Shown here: piece after piece, positions 45,743 to 53,185 of the stretch | How positions within the stretch are numbered: position 1 is the first letter of the stretch | How the letters are laid out: every line of letters begins with the position of its first letter | Assembly: GCF_036227105.1 (NCBI RefSeq) | Contig: NZ_CP109434.1 | Span: forward strand, 3,662,001-3,726,000 | From: Amycolatopsis sp. NBC_01488 | Lineage (GTDB): Bacteria > Actinomycetota > Actinomycetes > Mycobacteriales > Pseudonocardiaceae | Reading direction: 5' to 3' | DNA: 64,000 bases | The notes under the pieces: model-generated | Seen by the model: the letters and a program-made list of their open reading frames with translations, nothing else | Told to the model about the DNA's origin: nothing | The model's database searches: none | Position numbers and translations under genes: made by a program

Positions 45743-46977
45743 CGTGGTCCCAACCCGTTCATCTTCCGCCACCACGGACCGAACAGGGGCTCCTGGTCGA
45801 TCACGTCAGGATCATAATTCTTGCCGGGTGGATGGGTCTGCAAAGCCTCCGCGTGCGCTTCCTCGTAGCTCATCCCACCATCCATCAGCTTCGCCTCGAG
45901 TGATTCGTGGCGCATGAAGTTGGTCTGCGCCTCCGACAACGGCTTTCCATCGGCCAGAGCCTTCCCGATTCGGTCCAGCATCACGTCGTTTGGTCCGAAA
46001 TGGTCAAGGCCGGGCCGGGAAAGATGGTCCTTGACCTTGGATACGTCGGTCGGCGCGAAGCTGGTGGGTACGTCCGGGCTGCCGCTCTCGCCCGGGACGT
46101 GGCCATCCGAATCGGGCTCGTGGTCGCCGTGCCCTGGCGCGCGCTCCTTCAGGAGCTTTCCCGCGCCGAACGCGGTGAACCCGAGCAGCATGTTGCCGGT
46201 GATCTTGCCCAGTGCGCGGTCGCCGTGGCCGTTGGCCCAGTCGTCCCAGGCGACCATCTCTTTGAACGTGTCGACCGGATGCGCGATGTTGTGCGCCATC
46301 GACGCGACGACCTCAGCCGGATCCGCAAGGAGCTGGTACAGACCCTCGCCTGCGCCCTTGATGCTGTCCCAGATGCCGCCGAAGAAGTTCGCGTCGGCTT
46401 GCTTTCGGGAGTCCTGCGGCGCAACGGCTCCCTCATAGCGGAGTGCGTCAGCCGTCAGGTTGCCTACGTTCGCCAACTGCTGGCGAGCACGATTGAGAAT
46501 GTCTTGTGCGGCTTGGCGCTGGGCCTCGCCGGGGTCTGCGAAGGGCGGGGCCTGCACCACGGTCGGGTCACCGTGTTGTGCGTTCGCCCTGGTCCTCGCG
46601 TCGGCGTCGGCAACAGTGCGATCATGGTCTGCCCTGGCTTGCTGGGTAGCGTTTTCGCCCTGCTGCCACTGGGCGATGGCTTCGGCTGCCTGCCCCTGGG
46701 CCCAGGAAAGACAATTTGCGAAGTCCGTCAGTGCGAGAGCGGCGTTGTCCAGGGAGTCGCCGGCCTGCCCCCAACGAGGCACCTCGGTCTGATGGTCCTC
46801 GTGAAACTTGTCCGCTGCCGGCCCCTGCCAGGCTCCGGTGTCGATTCGCCTCAGCGCGTCCCCGACTGCGTGGGCTGACTTCGCCCGTTCGCTCATTACC
46901 CGGGCGTTCTCGAACACGGCGGGCGGGTCGCCGGGTACCAGGGCCTTCGGATCGGCCGTCTGGCCGAGCTCCGCCAT
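45739..46977 (-). CDS. WXG-containing type VII secretion substrate with variable C-terminal toxin-like domain
   Basis: A 412-residue protein. Residues about 15-110 are a WXG-type helical hairpin (IDTGAWQGPAADKFHEDH). A helical region with DHDRTVADADARTRANAQ follows, then a membrane-active-looking stretch (GKITGNMLLGFTAFGAGKLL, about 265-284). The last 100 residues are compact (DVSKVKDHLSRPGLDHFG, LSEAQTNFMRHESLEAKLM, NYDPDVIDQEP) and look like a polymorphic toxin domain I cannot name. ATG at 46977 overlaps the previous stop (TGATG), which fixes the start within a frame open to 47022. Probably exported by an ESX system, with the next gene as immunity. Confidence 0.75.
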   Translation of the reverse strand: MAELGQTADPKALVPGDPPAVFENARVMSERAKSAHAVGDALRRIDTGAWQGPAADKFHEDHQTEVPRWGQAGDSLDNAALALTDFANCLSWAQGQAAEAIAQWQQGENATQQARADHDRTVADADARTRANAQHGDPTVVQAPPFADPGEAQRQAAQDILNRARQQLANVGNLTADALRYEGAVAPQDSRKQADANFFGGIWDSIKGAGEGLYQLLADPAEVVASMAHNIAHPVDTFKEMVAWDDWANGHGDRALGKITGNMLLGFTAFGAGKLLKERAPGHGDHEPDSDGHVPGESGSPDVPTSFAPTDVSKVKDHLSRPGLDHFGPNDVMLDRIGKALADGKPLSEAQTNFMRHESLEAKLMDGGMSYEEAHAEALQTHPPGKNYDPDVIDQEPLFGPWWRKMNGLGPR

Positions 46978-47318
46978 CAGACGGCGCCAATCGTCGGCTC
47001 GTCGGGCGAGACCGCGTCCCACCCGGGATCGGACTTGAGGGCCGCTGTGTTGCTGTGCTCGATCGCCCGGTACGCAGAAGCCGCCTTACCCAGCAGGTCC
47101 CCGAGGTCACTGGCGCGATCGGACAGCGCGTCGAGCCCGACACTCCATCGGCCACATAACTCCGCGAGCGCGTCGTGAACGCCGTTGTGGCCGTACAGCC
47201 CCGGTTCGCCGCACAGTCCGCGTAGCTCGAAGCTGTCCTGGTCGTGTGCGACGGCGCTCATGTTCTTCGATGCGCTCTCCAGCACGTCGACGTCGACGTG
47301 AAAGCCTGGTCCATCCAC
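46977..47318 (-). CDS. EspC/WXG100-like secretion partner
   Basis: A 113-residue helical protein of the ESX-substrate type: an N-terminal helix with VDVDVLESASKNMSAVAHD, a turn, then a second helix with RWSVGLDALSDRASDLGDLL and the tail AYRAIEHSN, which contains the YxxxE export signal. It is the first of the pair and coupled to the larger toxin gene by TGATG. Such small partners commonly escort the large substrate. GTG at 47318 follows GAGGG closely. Confidence 0.7.
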   Translation of the reverse strand: MDGPGFHVDVDVLESASKNMSAVAHDQDSFELRGLCGEPGLYGHNGVHDALAELCGRWSVGLDALSDRASDLGDLLGKAASAYRAIEHSNTAALKSDPGWDAVSPDEPTIGAV

Positions 47319-47345
47319 CCCTCTTCGCCCCCTCTGCGCCTTGCG

Positions 47346-47744
47346 TCAGGCGACTACTCCGCCTTTGCGTCTCCGCTCTCCCACTTGTGCCCACGCCCGC
47401 GCGATCAGTTCCGGTGGCGCCATCCGAGACAGGACCGGGAACCGATGCGCGTCGTCGGGGTCAACCATCAGACCCACGCCGGGCGGTACCAGTTCCATCA
47501 GATCCGCGCCCGTTGTAGTGAAGTAGTCGCACTCGCCCGCGTGTGCGGCCAGCCGTTCGAGCGTCGTGAACACGGGCGTCCACTTGCCGCGTCCGCCAAG
47601 GTCGGTCACCAGGAGTGCTGGTTGCTCCGGCCGCTGCGCGTAGACCAACGCGCTCGCGAATGCGTCGACGAAGTCACCTGGACCCCGGCTGCCGCTCCAG
47701 ACCTGCTGCGCGACGATCGCCAGTCGAGCTTCAGCGGCCCTTCG
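47346..47744 (-). pseudogene. SseB-domain protein lacking a good start
   Basis: An open frame of 132 residues ending at 47346. It encodes a clear SseB N-terminal-type domain (DFVDAFASALVYAQRP, then WTPVFTTLERLAAHAGECDY and TGADLMELVPPG). The frame is bounded upstream by a TGA at 47745-47747, and no ATG or GTG occurs before the conserved part; only CTG at 47723 or TTG at 47648 are possible. Either the 5' end is frameshifted or a rare start is used. Genes of this type accompany ESX substrates in actinomycetes; it is 27 bp before the EspC-like gene. Confidence 0.6.
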
Positions 47745-47926
47745 TCACGTTTCACGCTCGGTACCATACTTGCCGTAACCGACCTGCTCAACGAGTGAAC
47801 GCGACGTGACCGCAGTTGTCAGTCCGGTCGTAAGTGCCGTCGTCGTGGTCGCCAGCCTTGTCGAGTAGGCAAAACGATGCCTGCAGCAACTCGTCCAAAA
47901 CGCCCGCCTGGCTAGTCTCTGGTTTC

Positions 47927-48367
47927 ATGGGCGCACCCGATCTCATCGCGATCGACCACGACAACTACCACGCCGAGCATGTCGGCTGCACGGCTGACGG
48001 TCGGCAGTTCTTCCTGACCGCGCCGTTTGAATCGGCTGCGAAGGGACAGGGCAACGAGTTCGTTGCTCTGTTCCTGTTTGATCAGTCCGGACGGTTCCTG
48101 GAAGCCAGGATCGACGAGTTCGGGCCGCGGGCCCATGTGGACCGGGACCGCCGTCTGAGCCGGTATGAGGCCAGATTGCGGGAGCTCGGCGAGGTCACGT
48201 TCACTCGAATCGAGGTCGCGCCCTTCGCCGTCGAGCGGTTCGGCACCACCTTCGGTCTCATCCCTCGGCCGGGCGACGACGAGGACGCTGCGTGGTGGGT
48301 GGAGCTACGTCCAGGCAACTACATGGCGTTCACCGAGCCCTGGGACAGCGGCAGGTACGACACCTGA
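47927..48367 (+). CDS. Hypothetical protein
   Basis: A 146-residue soluble protein of mixed alpha/beta character (DLIAIDHDNYHAEHVGCTA, QFFLTAPFE, LFLFDQSGRFLEARIDEFG, WWVELRPGNYMAFTEPWDSG). It could be an orphan immunity-type protein, given the toxin operon next door, but no family is recognised. ATG at 47927 begins the well-composed part of a frame open to 47834. Confidence 0.55.
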   Translation: MGAPDLIAIDHDNYHAEHVGCTADGRQFFLTAPFESAAKGQGNEFVALFLFDQSGRFLEARIDEFGPRAHVDRDRRLSRYEARLRELGEVTFTRIEVAPFAVERFGTTFGLIPRPGDDEDAAWWVELRPGNYMAFTEPWDSGRYDT

Positions 48368-48448
48368 GCGACGAGGCCGTTGAGGTGCGGTCACAACAGA
48401 CAAACATCTGCGGTCACGTCACACCAGTCACAGCGGCGAGCGTCTGGC

Positions 48449-48631
48449 TCATGCCGCCTTCCATCGTGGTTGCGTGGGTCGCGACGGCGGCCGGTGTGCG
48501 GTCAACAGAGCAGCCAGCCGGTCCCGTTGTCCGGGTGTCAGCGGTGGTGCTGCGTCGACGAGCGCGCGAGCGTGTGCGTCTAAGTCCGGCGCAGCCGTGC
48601 GCGCGGCGGAAATCGAGTTGTCGTCAGCCAC
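48449..48631 (-). CDS. Small helical protein
   Basis: A 60-residue protein. The segment DAHARALVDAAPPLTPGQRD followed by RLAALLTAHR resembles short proteins repeatedly found in actinomycete elements and prophages. GTG at 48631 follows GGAAGG at 8 bases, so the longer open frame to 48700 is not used. Function unknown. Confidence 0.55.
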   Translation of the reverse strand: MADDNSISAARTAAPDLDAHARALVDAAPPLTPGQRDRLAALLTAHRPPSRPTQPRWKAA

Positions 48632-48675
48632 GGTGTGGCCCTTCCGAACAGGAAGGTCGACGACGGGTCGTGGGA

Positions 48676-49398
48676 CTACAGCGCTCCCCCGAACGCGCAC
48701 GGCCCGACGCGACCCTCGCTGCGTAGGACAGCAAGGGGCCCGACATGTCCCGGGGCTCTGGCAACGTGGGGCTTTGCTCGAAGGTCGCGGCCCGGAGGCC
48801 GTAGGACACGTTCGGTGGTTCGCCTGCCGCCCTCAGGTGAGGCGGGGGCATGCAACGCCGGAAGGGTTTCGAGCAGGAGGAAGAGCAGCAGCGGAGTCAA
48901 CGTGGTGAGGAACGTGCGCCGGCTGACCGACGACAGGACGAGCAGAAGCTTGATCAGCTGAACCAAGGTTCCAGCTTTGACGAGGTCCGCTGCCCGGACG
49001 TCCGGTGGCCCTCCTGGATGCCAGTCGGCGATCAAGTCGCTCTCAGCCGAAGCGGCGGTAGTCGTCGCTGTGTGGCGAAGTAGCGACGCATACGCCAGGA
49101 ACGGTAGGCCTTCTGCGCTTTTCAGGAGCTGAAGCCGTTGGCGATGATTTCCGGCCAGCCGTTCCTGTTCTGCATGGAAGCTTGCAGCGAATGACTCGTA
49201 CCCCTTGGCGTGACCGCGAGGAAGCTGAGCGAGGACTGCGGCCTGTTCGTGGGCCGGGAGACTTGCTCGCATCTCGCGGAGTGCCGCGGCGCGATCCAGG
49301 ATCTCTCCGGCCGAGAACGACTCGGCGTGTGCGGCCGGCCGAGTCAGCCTGTCGATGAAGTGACTTATGGTCACCGTACCTTCGGCGTCTTCCCCCAT
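48676..49398 (-). CDS. Hypothetical protein with a C-terminal membrane segment
   Basis: A 240-residue protein. The N-terminal 160 residues are helical (ILDRAAALREMRASLPAHEQ, SFHAEQERLAGNHRQRLQLL); a hydrophobic stretch (TLVQLIKLLLVL, then TLTPLLLFLLLETL, about 150-185) could cross the membrane. The last about 55 residues are Arg/Pro-rich and look out of frame, so the 3' end may be degraded. ATG at 49398 is chosen over upstream starts at a drop in composition quality. It lies between element genes and the serine recombinase. Confidence 0.5.
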   Translation of the reverse strand: MGEDAEGTVTISHFIDRLTRPAAHAESFSAGEILDRAAALREMRASLPAHEQAAVLAQLPRGHAKGYESFAASFHAEQERLAGNHRQRLQLLKSAEGLPFLAYASLLRHTATTTAASAESDLIADWHPGGPPDVRAADLVKAGTLVQLIKLLLVLSSVSRRTFLTTLTPLLLFLLLETLPALHAPASPEGGRRTTERVLRPPGRDLRAKPHVARAPGHVGPLAVLRSEGRVGPCAFGGAL

Positions 49399-49472
49399 GG
49401 TGACCAGCGTAGATCGTTCGGCGTCGCATGTCGATCTGCTCGGACAACTACGGTGCGTTGCCGATTCTCGGC

Positions 49473-50840
49473 TCAGTCCAGGTCCTCGCGCCACTTGATG
49501 GACACCGAATTCGGATCGAACGTCTTGCGCCCGCGTGGCGTCGGCGCGATCTTCACGATGGACACTGCGTCGACGACGTTCCGACGGATCATCAAAGGTG
49601 CGGCGTCGAACGCCGCCACCGGGTCGGGCGCGGAGAGCGTCGAAGCGGCGGCGCTCCGGGTGCTCAGCCGGGCCAAGACGCGCTGTGCCTCCGCGAGTTC
49701 CGCCTTGACCTTCTGCGTCGAGACCTTGTACCGCGGGCCGTCGATGTCCCCGGAGTCGTAGTCCGCCTCGATGCGCTCCAGCCTCTTGGTGAGCCGTTTG
49801 AGTTCCGCGCTCGCCGCCTCGGCTCGCTTGGATTCCTTCGGTGTGATCAGGTCGGCGAGGTCAGCGCGGCCGAGCCGTTCCCGGATCGTCTTGATCACCA
49901 GGTCGTCGATGTAGTGTTGCGCGCGCGTCAGACAGCCGTTGGGGCAGCGGTAGCGGTCGCCTGACCAGGATCGGACCTTCGCGTCGCACTTGCCACACTC
50001 GAACAGGCCTGCCCCGAGATGCTTGCGGTCCGTCCCCTGCTGGGTCTTGCGTCGCGGGTCAGCCAGCTTGGTCTCTACCAGTCTGAACACGTCATCGTCG
50101 ACGACGGCCTTCCAGGTTCCTAGCTTTCCATTGGTCTTGCCCTGGTAGACCGCGTGCCCTGCGTATCGCGGGTTGGTGAGAATCGTGCGGACGCTCGACG
50201 GGTTCCATGGACGGCCGTGCCGGGTAGAGACGCCGGTTTCGGTGAGCCAAGCCGCAAGCGCGCGGAGGGAATCCCCGGCAGCGAACCGATCGAAGAGCTG
50301 GCGCACGATGGCGCCTTCGGTCTCGATGACATCACCCGAGGGGGTGTAGCCCGTCAGCCGGACGCCGAGCGGAGGTTTGCCGTGCTCTGCGCGTTGGAGA
50401 GCGGCGGCACGCTGTCGTGCAGACTTCCGCTCGATCTCGCTGCGAGCGACGGTCGCCTTGATCCGGGCGAACATCCGGCCGCCATCGTTCGACAGATCGG
50501 CTTCGCCGTTCGCTGTGACCAGCAGCAGGCCACGTTCTTGCGCCGCGTCGATCCAGTCTTCGAGCTGGCGCGGCTGGCAGGTCAGTCGATCCAGGTCCCA
50601 GCACACCAATGCGTCGAACTCGCCGGCTTCGTACGCGGCGACCAGCTGGTCGTACTCGGGGCGGGCCTTGTGCTTGTCAGATGCCGAGACCGAGTTGTCG
50701 ACGAACTCGCCGACGACGTTCCATCCGCGCTGGTCAGCGATCCGCAGGCAATCCGCGCGCTGCCGTTGAACGGCCAACTGCTCGCCGGTCGCGTCTAAGC
50801 TGACTCGTAGGTAGATGGCGCAGCGCCGGGGCGTCGTCAC
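49473..50840 (-). CDS. Large serine recombinase (integrase type)
   Basis: A 455-residue serine recombinase. The catalytic resolvase domain holds the nucleophile in IYLRVSLD (about 8-15), with the Arg-rich VQRQRADCLRIAD and ARIKATVARSEIERKSARQR. It is followed by a recombinase domain (TPSGDVIETEGAIVRQLFDR, NPRYAGHAVYQG), a zinc ribbon (CGKCDAKVRSW then RCPNGC) and a coiled-coil C-terminus (AELKRLTKRLERIEADYDSG). Enzymes of this kind integrate phages and AICE-type elements. GTG at 50840 directly follows GGGAG with no spacing, so the start is uncertain. It is probably the integrase of the region to its left. Confidence 0.9.
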   Translation of the reverse strand: MTTPRRCAIYLRVSLDATGEQLAVQRQRADCLRIADQRGWNVVGEFVDNSVSASDKHKARPEYDQLVAAYEAGEFDALVCWDLDRLTCQPRQLEDWIDAAQERGLLLVTANGEADLSNDGGRMFARIKATVARSEIERKSARQRAAALQRAEHGKPPLGVRLTGYTPSGDVIETEGAIVRQLFDRFAAGDSLRALAAWLTETGVSTRHGRPWNPSSVRTILTNPRYAGHAVYQGKTNGKLGTWKAVVDDDVFRLVETKLADPRRKTQQGTDRKHLGAGLFECGKCDAKVRSWSGDRYRCPNGCLTRAQHYIDDLVIKTIRERLGRADLADLITPKESKRAEAASAELKRLTKRLERIEADYDSGDIDGPRYKVSTQKVKAELAEAQRVLARLSTRSAAASTLSAPDPVAAFDAAPLMIRRNVVDAVSIVKIAPTPRGRKTFDPNSVSIKWREDLD

Positions 50841-50946
50841 CTCCCAAGTGTTGCACGGCGTGGTAATCTGGTGGAATTCCGCTTCAACGTCTGAGTCGCC
50901 CAGGCCGGCCAGGTGACCGACGACCTGGCCGCCGTCGCTTGGAGGC

Positions 50947-51288
50947 GTGATCACCCGATCGACGAGCCGCCCGTTGACGCCGGCCGAGCGGGAGGTGCTG
51001 GACTTCCTGCTCGACGGCGGCTTCCACGGGGCAGCTGCACTGCGCGCTCAAGCGAAAACCGCGCGGGTCACCGGCCGATGTGGCTGCGGCTGCCCGACGA
51101 TCGACCTCGAGGTCGACGTCTCCCTGCCGGTCGCGCACCTCGACGAGCCGGTCGAAGCCGATGCACCCGGCGGTGGGCTCATCGTGTTCGCCGACGGCGG
51201 GCGTCTGTCCTGCCTCGAGTACTGGACCACCGGCGACGACGTTCCGGCGGAGTTCCCGCCGCTCGACCGGATCCAGCGGTACCGGTAG
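50947..51288 (+). CDS. Conserved hypothetical protein with GRCGCGCP motif
   Basis: A 113-residue protein. The segment LTPAEREVLDFLLDGGFHG is followed by the striking cysteine motif GRCGCGCPTIDLEVD (about 43-57) and a beta-rich C-terminus (LIVFADGGRLSCLEYW). It is a family I associate with actinomycetes; function unknown. GTG at 50947. It lies just outside the recombinase and is divergent from it, so this is probably chromosomal flank. Confidence 0.68.
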   Translation: MITRSTSRPLTPAEREVLDFLLDGGFHGAAALRAQAKTARVTGRCGCGCPTIDLEVDVSLPVAHLDEPVEADAPGGGLIVFADGGRLSCLEYWTTGDDVPAEFPPLDRIQRYR

Positions 51289-51319
51289 CCGCCACCCGGG
51301 GGCGACGGCGCAGGCCGGG

Positions 51320-51424
51320 TCAGCCGAGAAGGCCCAGCAACGCGATCGCGATCAGCACCACGGCGGGGGCGAGGGCGTTGATCCAGGCGCGCTGGGCGGG
51401 GGTGAGGGCGGCGGTGCTGTTCAT
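51320..51424 (-). CDS. 34-residue single-pass membrane protein
   Basis: ATG at 51424 after AGGAA encodes 34 residues: a short polar start (LTPAQRAWINALAP) then one membrane helix (AVVLIAIALLGLLG) and TGA. Good start signal, codon bias toward G/C at third positions and a convincing membrane helix support it as a real small protein. Function unknown. Confidence 0.5.
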   Translation of the reverse strand: MNSTAALTPAQRAWINALAPAVVLIAIALLGLLG

Positions 51425-51486
51425 GGCTTTTCCTAGGGCCGAAACCGATGCTTCCGCCCTGCTCAGCGCGCTGATCATGCCCTTTG

Positions 51487-51615
51487 TTAGCGGCTGTGAT
51501 CGAACTCACGGGCATCCGGGTGACGGCGGCCCCGGGCCGTGAACCAGAGCACGCCGCCGGCCGCTGCCACCATTGTTGCGAATGCTGCCGTGCCCACCAC
51601 GATCGCCTGCGTCAT
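51487..51615 (-). CDS. 42-residue single-pass membrane protein
   Basis: ATG at 51615 follows a strong AGGAGGGA. The product has one membrane helix (AIVVGTAAFATMVAAAGGVL) and a basic cytosolic tail (ARGRRHPDAREFDHSR). The ribosome-binding site and positive-inside topology make it a good small-protein candidate. It lies 63 bases upstream of the 34-residue gene on the same strand, so both may form one transcript. Confidence 0.6.
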   Translation of the reverse strand: MTQAIVVGTAAFATMVAAAGGVLWFTARGRRHPDAREFDHSR

Positions 51616-51689
51616 CGCCGTCCCTCCTGGCAAAGTCGTTTACCGAGAGACGTCGAAACGGCGGGAAAGTGCACTGAGCGTAACCAGGA

Positions 51690-51974
51690 TCACAGGGCGT
51701 CGAGCACCGAGTCGATCTCGGCCGCCAGCGAGAAGTCCTTCTCCGTCAGCCCGCCCGCCGAATGCGTCGAGAGCCGGAACGTCAGCGTGCGCCAGCGGAT
51801 GTCGATGTCCGGGTGGTGGTCGGCCGCCTCGGCCAGGACCGCGACGCGGTCCACCACTTCGATCGCCTGCGGGAAGCTCGCCAGCTCCACCTCGCGGGAG
51901 ATCACCGCTCCCGACCTGGTCCAGCCCGGCGCGAGCCGTTCGTCTGCCGCGGAGTCGCTCAAGATTTCCGTCAT
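51690..51974 (-). CDS. 4a-hydroxytetrahydrobiopterin dehydratase
   Basis: A 94-residue pterin-4a-carbinolamine dehydratase. The active-site pattern is complete: the helix FPQAIEVVDRVAVLAEAADH followed by HHPDIDIRWRTLTFRLSTHS, with the conserved His-His-Pro. It recycles oxidised pterin after aromatic amino acid hydroxylation; similar proteins in actinomycetes also occur without a hydroxylase nearby. ATG at 51974 follows GGAGAC. It is divergent from the thiamine transporter operon. Confidence 0.9.
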   Translation of the reverse strand: MTEILSDSAADERLAPGWTRSGAVISREVELASFPQAIEVVDRVAVLAEAADHHPDIDIRWRTLTFRLSTHSAGGLTEKDFSLAAEIDSVLDAL

Positions 51975-52013
51975 GTCTCCATGGTCGTACGTCCTGGACT
52001 ACGCTGCACGGTT

Positions 52014-52100
52014 GCCACGGGAGTCCGGTCAGCCGGGCTGAGAGGCGGGGTCACCCGCGACCGTTCGCACCTGACCGGATCATGCCGGCGTAGGGAGGGC
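52014..52100 (+). promoter_or_regulatory. TPP riboswitch
   Basis: The THI element is recognised by GGGAGTCCGG (52020), GGGCTGAGAGG (52035-52045), ACCTGACCGGATCATGCCGG (pyrophosphate-sensing helix) and GCGTAGGGAGG at the 3' end. It lies 36 bases before thiB, so thiamine pyrophosphate represses uptake of thiamine. Confidence 0.9.
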
Positions 52101-52135
52101 TTTCCCTCCTCGTCGGCGAAGTGCAGGAGGGGTAG

Positions 52136-53185
52136 ATGAAAAGCAGGGCTGTGCGCGCCGCGACGGCCATCGCCGCTGTCAGCGCCGTCGCCGCGGGGTG
52201 CTCGCTGTCGGACGGTGACGGTGGCCCGCAGCAGACGCCCACCGTCACCCTCGTGACGCACGACTCCTTCCTGGCGCCGCAGGAGGTGCTCGACGCCTTC
52301 CAGAAGCAGTCGGGCATCAAGATCTCCGTGCTCAAGCAGGGCGACGCCGGTTCGCTGACCAACAAGCTCGTGCTGACCAAGGCCAACCCGATCGGCGACG
52401 TCGCGTACGGCGTCGACTCGACCTTCGCCTCCCGCGCGCTGGCCGAGGGCGTCTTCGAGCCCTACACCAGCCCGGAGGCCGACCGCGGCCCGCAGCGCTA
52501 CGCCGTCGACCCCGAGCACCGGCTGTCCGCGGTCGACGTCGGCGACGTCTGCGTCAACGTCGACACGAACTACTTCACGAGCAAGGGGATCGCGGCGCCG
52601 GCGTCGTACGAGGACCTCGCCGACCCGAAGTACAAGGACCTGCTGGTCGCCGAGGATCCGGCGACGGCGTCGCCCGGCCTGGCGTTCCTCCTCGGCACCA
52701 TCGCGAAGTACGGCGAGGCCGGCTGGAAGGACTACTGGACGAAGCTGAAGGCCAACGGGCTCAAGGTGGACAGCGGCTGGGAAGAGGCCTACACCAAGGA
52801 CTTCTCCGGCTCGTCCGGCAAGGGGCCGCGGCCGATCGTCGTCTCGTACGCATCGTCGCCGGCCGCCGAAGTCGGCGACGACGGCAAGCCGCGCACCAAG
52901 GCGCTGCTCGACACCTGCTACCGGCAGGTCGAGTACGCCGGCGTGCTGGCGAACGGCAAGCAGGCCGACAGCGCGCGCAAGGTCGTCGACTTCCTGCTCT
53001 CGCAGCAGTTCCAGGCGACGGTGGCGGCCAACATGTACGTCTACCCGGCGCGCCAGGGCGTCGACCTCCCCGCGGGCTGGGCGCAGGTCGCGCCGCTGCC
53101 GCAGAAGCCGCAGGCGCTGACGGCGGACCAGGTGCAGGCCGGACGCGAGAAGTGGATCGGCGAATGGCGCACGCTCGTGCAGTGA
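52136..53185 (+). CDS. thiB: Thiamine ABC transporter, substrate-binding lipoprotein
   Basis: A 349-residue binding protein. A lipoprotein signal peptide ends in the lipobox VAAGC (Cys22). The mature part is the ThiB/TbpA fold (VTLVTHDSFLAPQEVLDAF, ISVLKQGDAGSLTNKLVLTK, YGVDSTFASRALAEGVFEPY, DVGDVCVNVDTNYF). The family includes thiamine-binding proteins; the TPP riboswitch upstream settles the substrate. ATG at 52136 follows GGAGGGG. Its stop overlaps the thiP start (GTGA). Confidence 0.92.
   Translation: MKSRAVRAATAIAAVSAVAAGCSLSDGDGGPQQTPTVTLVTHDSFLAPQEVLDAFQKQSGIKISVLKQGDAGSLTNKLVLTKANPIGDVAYGVDSTFASRALAEGVFEPYTSPEADRGPQRYAVDPEHRLSAVDVGDVCVNVDTNYFTSKGIAAPASYEDLADPKYKDLLVAEDPATASPGLAFLLGTIAKYGEAGWKDYWTKLKANGLKVDSGWEEAYTKDFSGSSGKGPRPIVVSYASSPAAEVGDDGKPRTKALLDTCYRQVEYAGVLANGKQADSARKVVDFLLSQQFQATVAANMYVYPARQGVDLPAGWAQVAPLPQKPQALTADQVQAGREKWIGEWRTLVQ

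Noticed and set aside
48676..48851. Alternative frame at the 3' end of the gene 48676-49398 as a separate gene
   Set aside because: Neither frame is clearly better. The tail of the called gene is flagged as doubtful instead.
49473..50840. Serine recombinase as the integrase of the 3661-10715 element
   Set aside because: It is nearly 39 kb away, beyond a long conserved housekeeping segment, so it cannot be part of that insertion.
44190..50995. Shared word GGCCGAGCGGG near both ends of the second accessory region as an attachment site
   Set aside because: It is only 11 bases, G+C-rich, and the right copy lies within the coding sequence of the gene at 50947 where the codons explain it.
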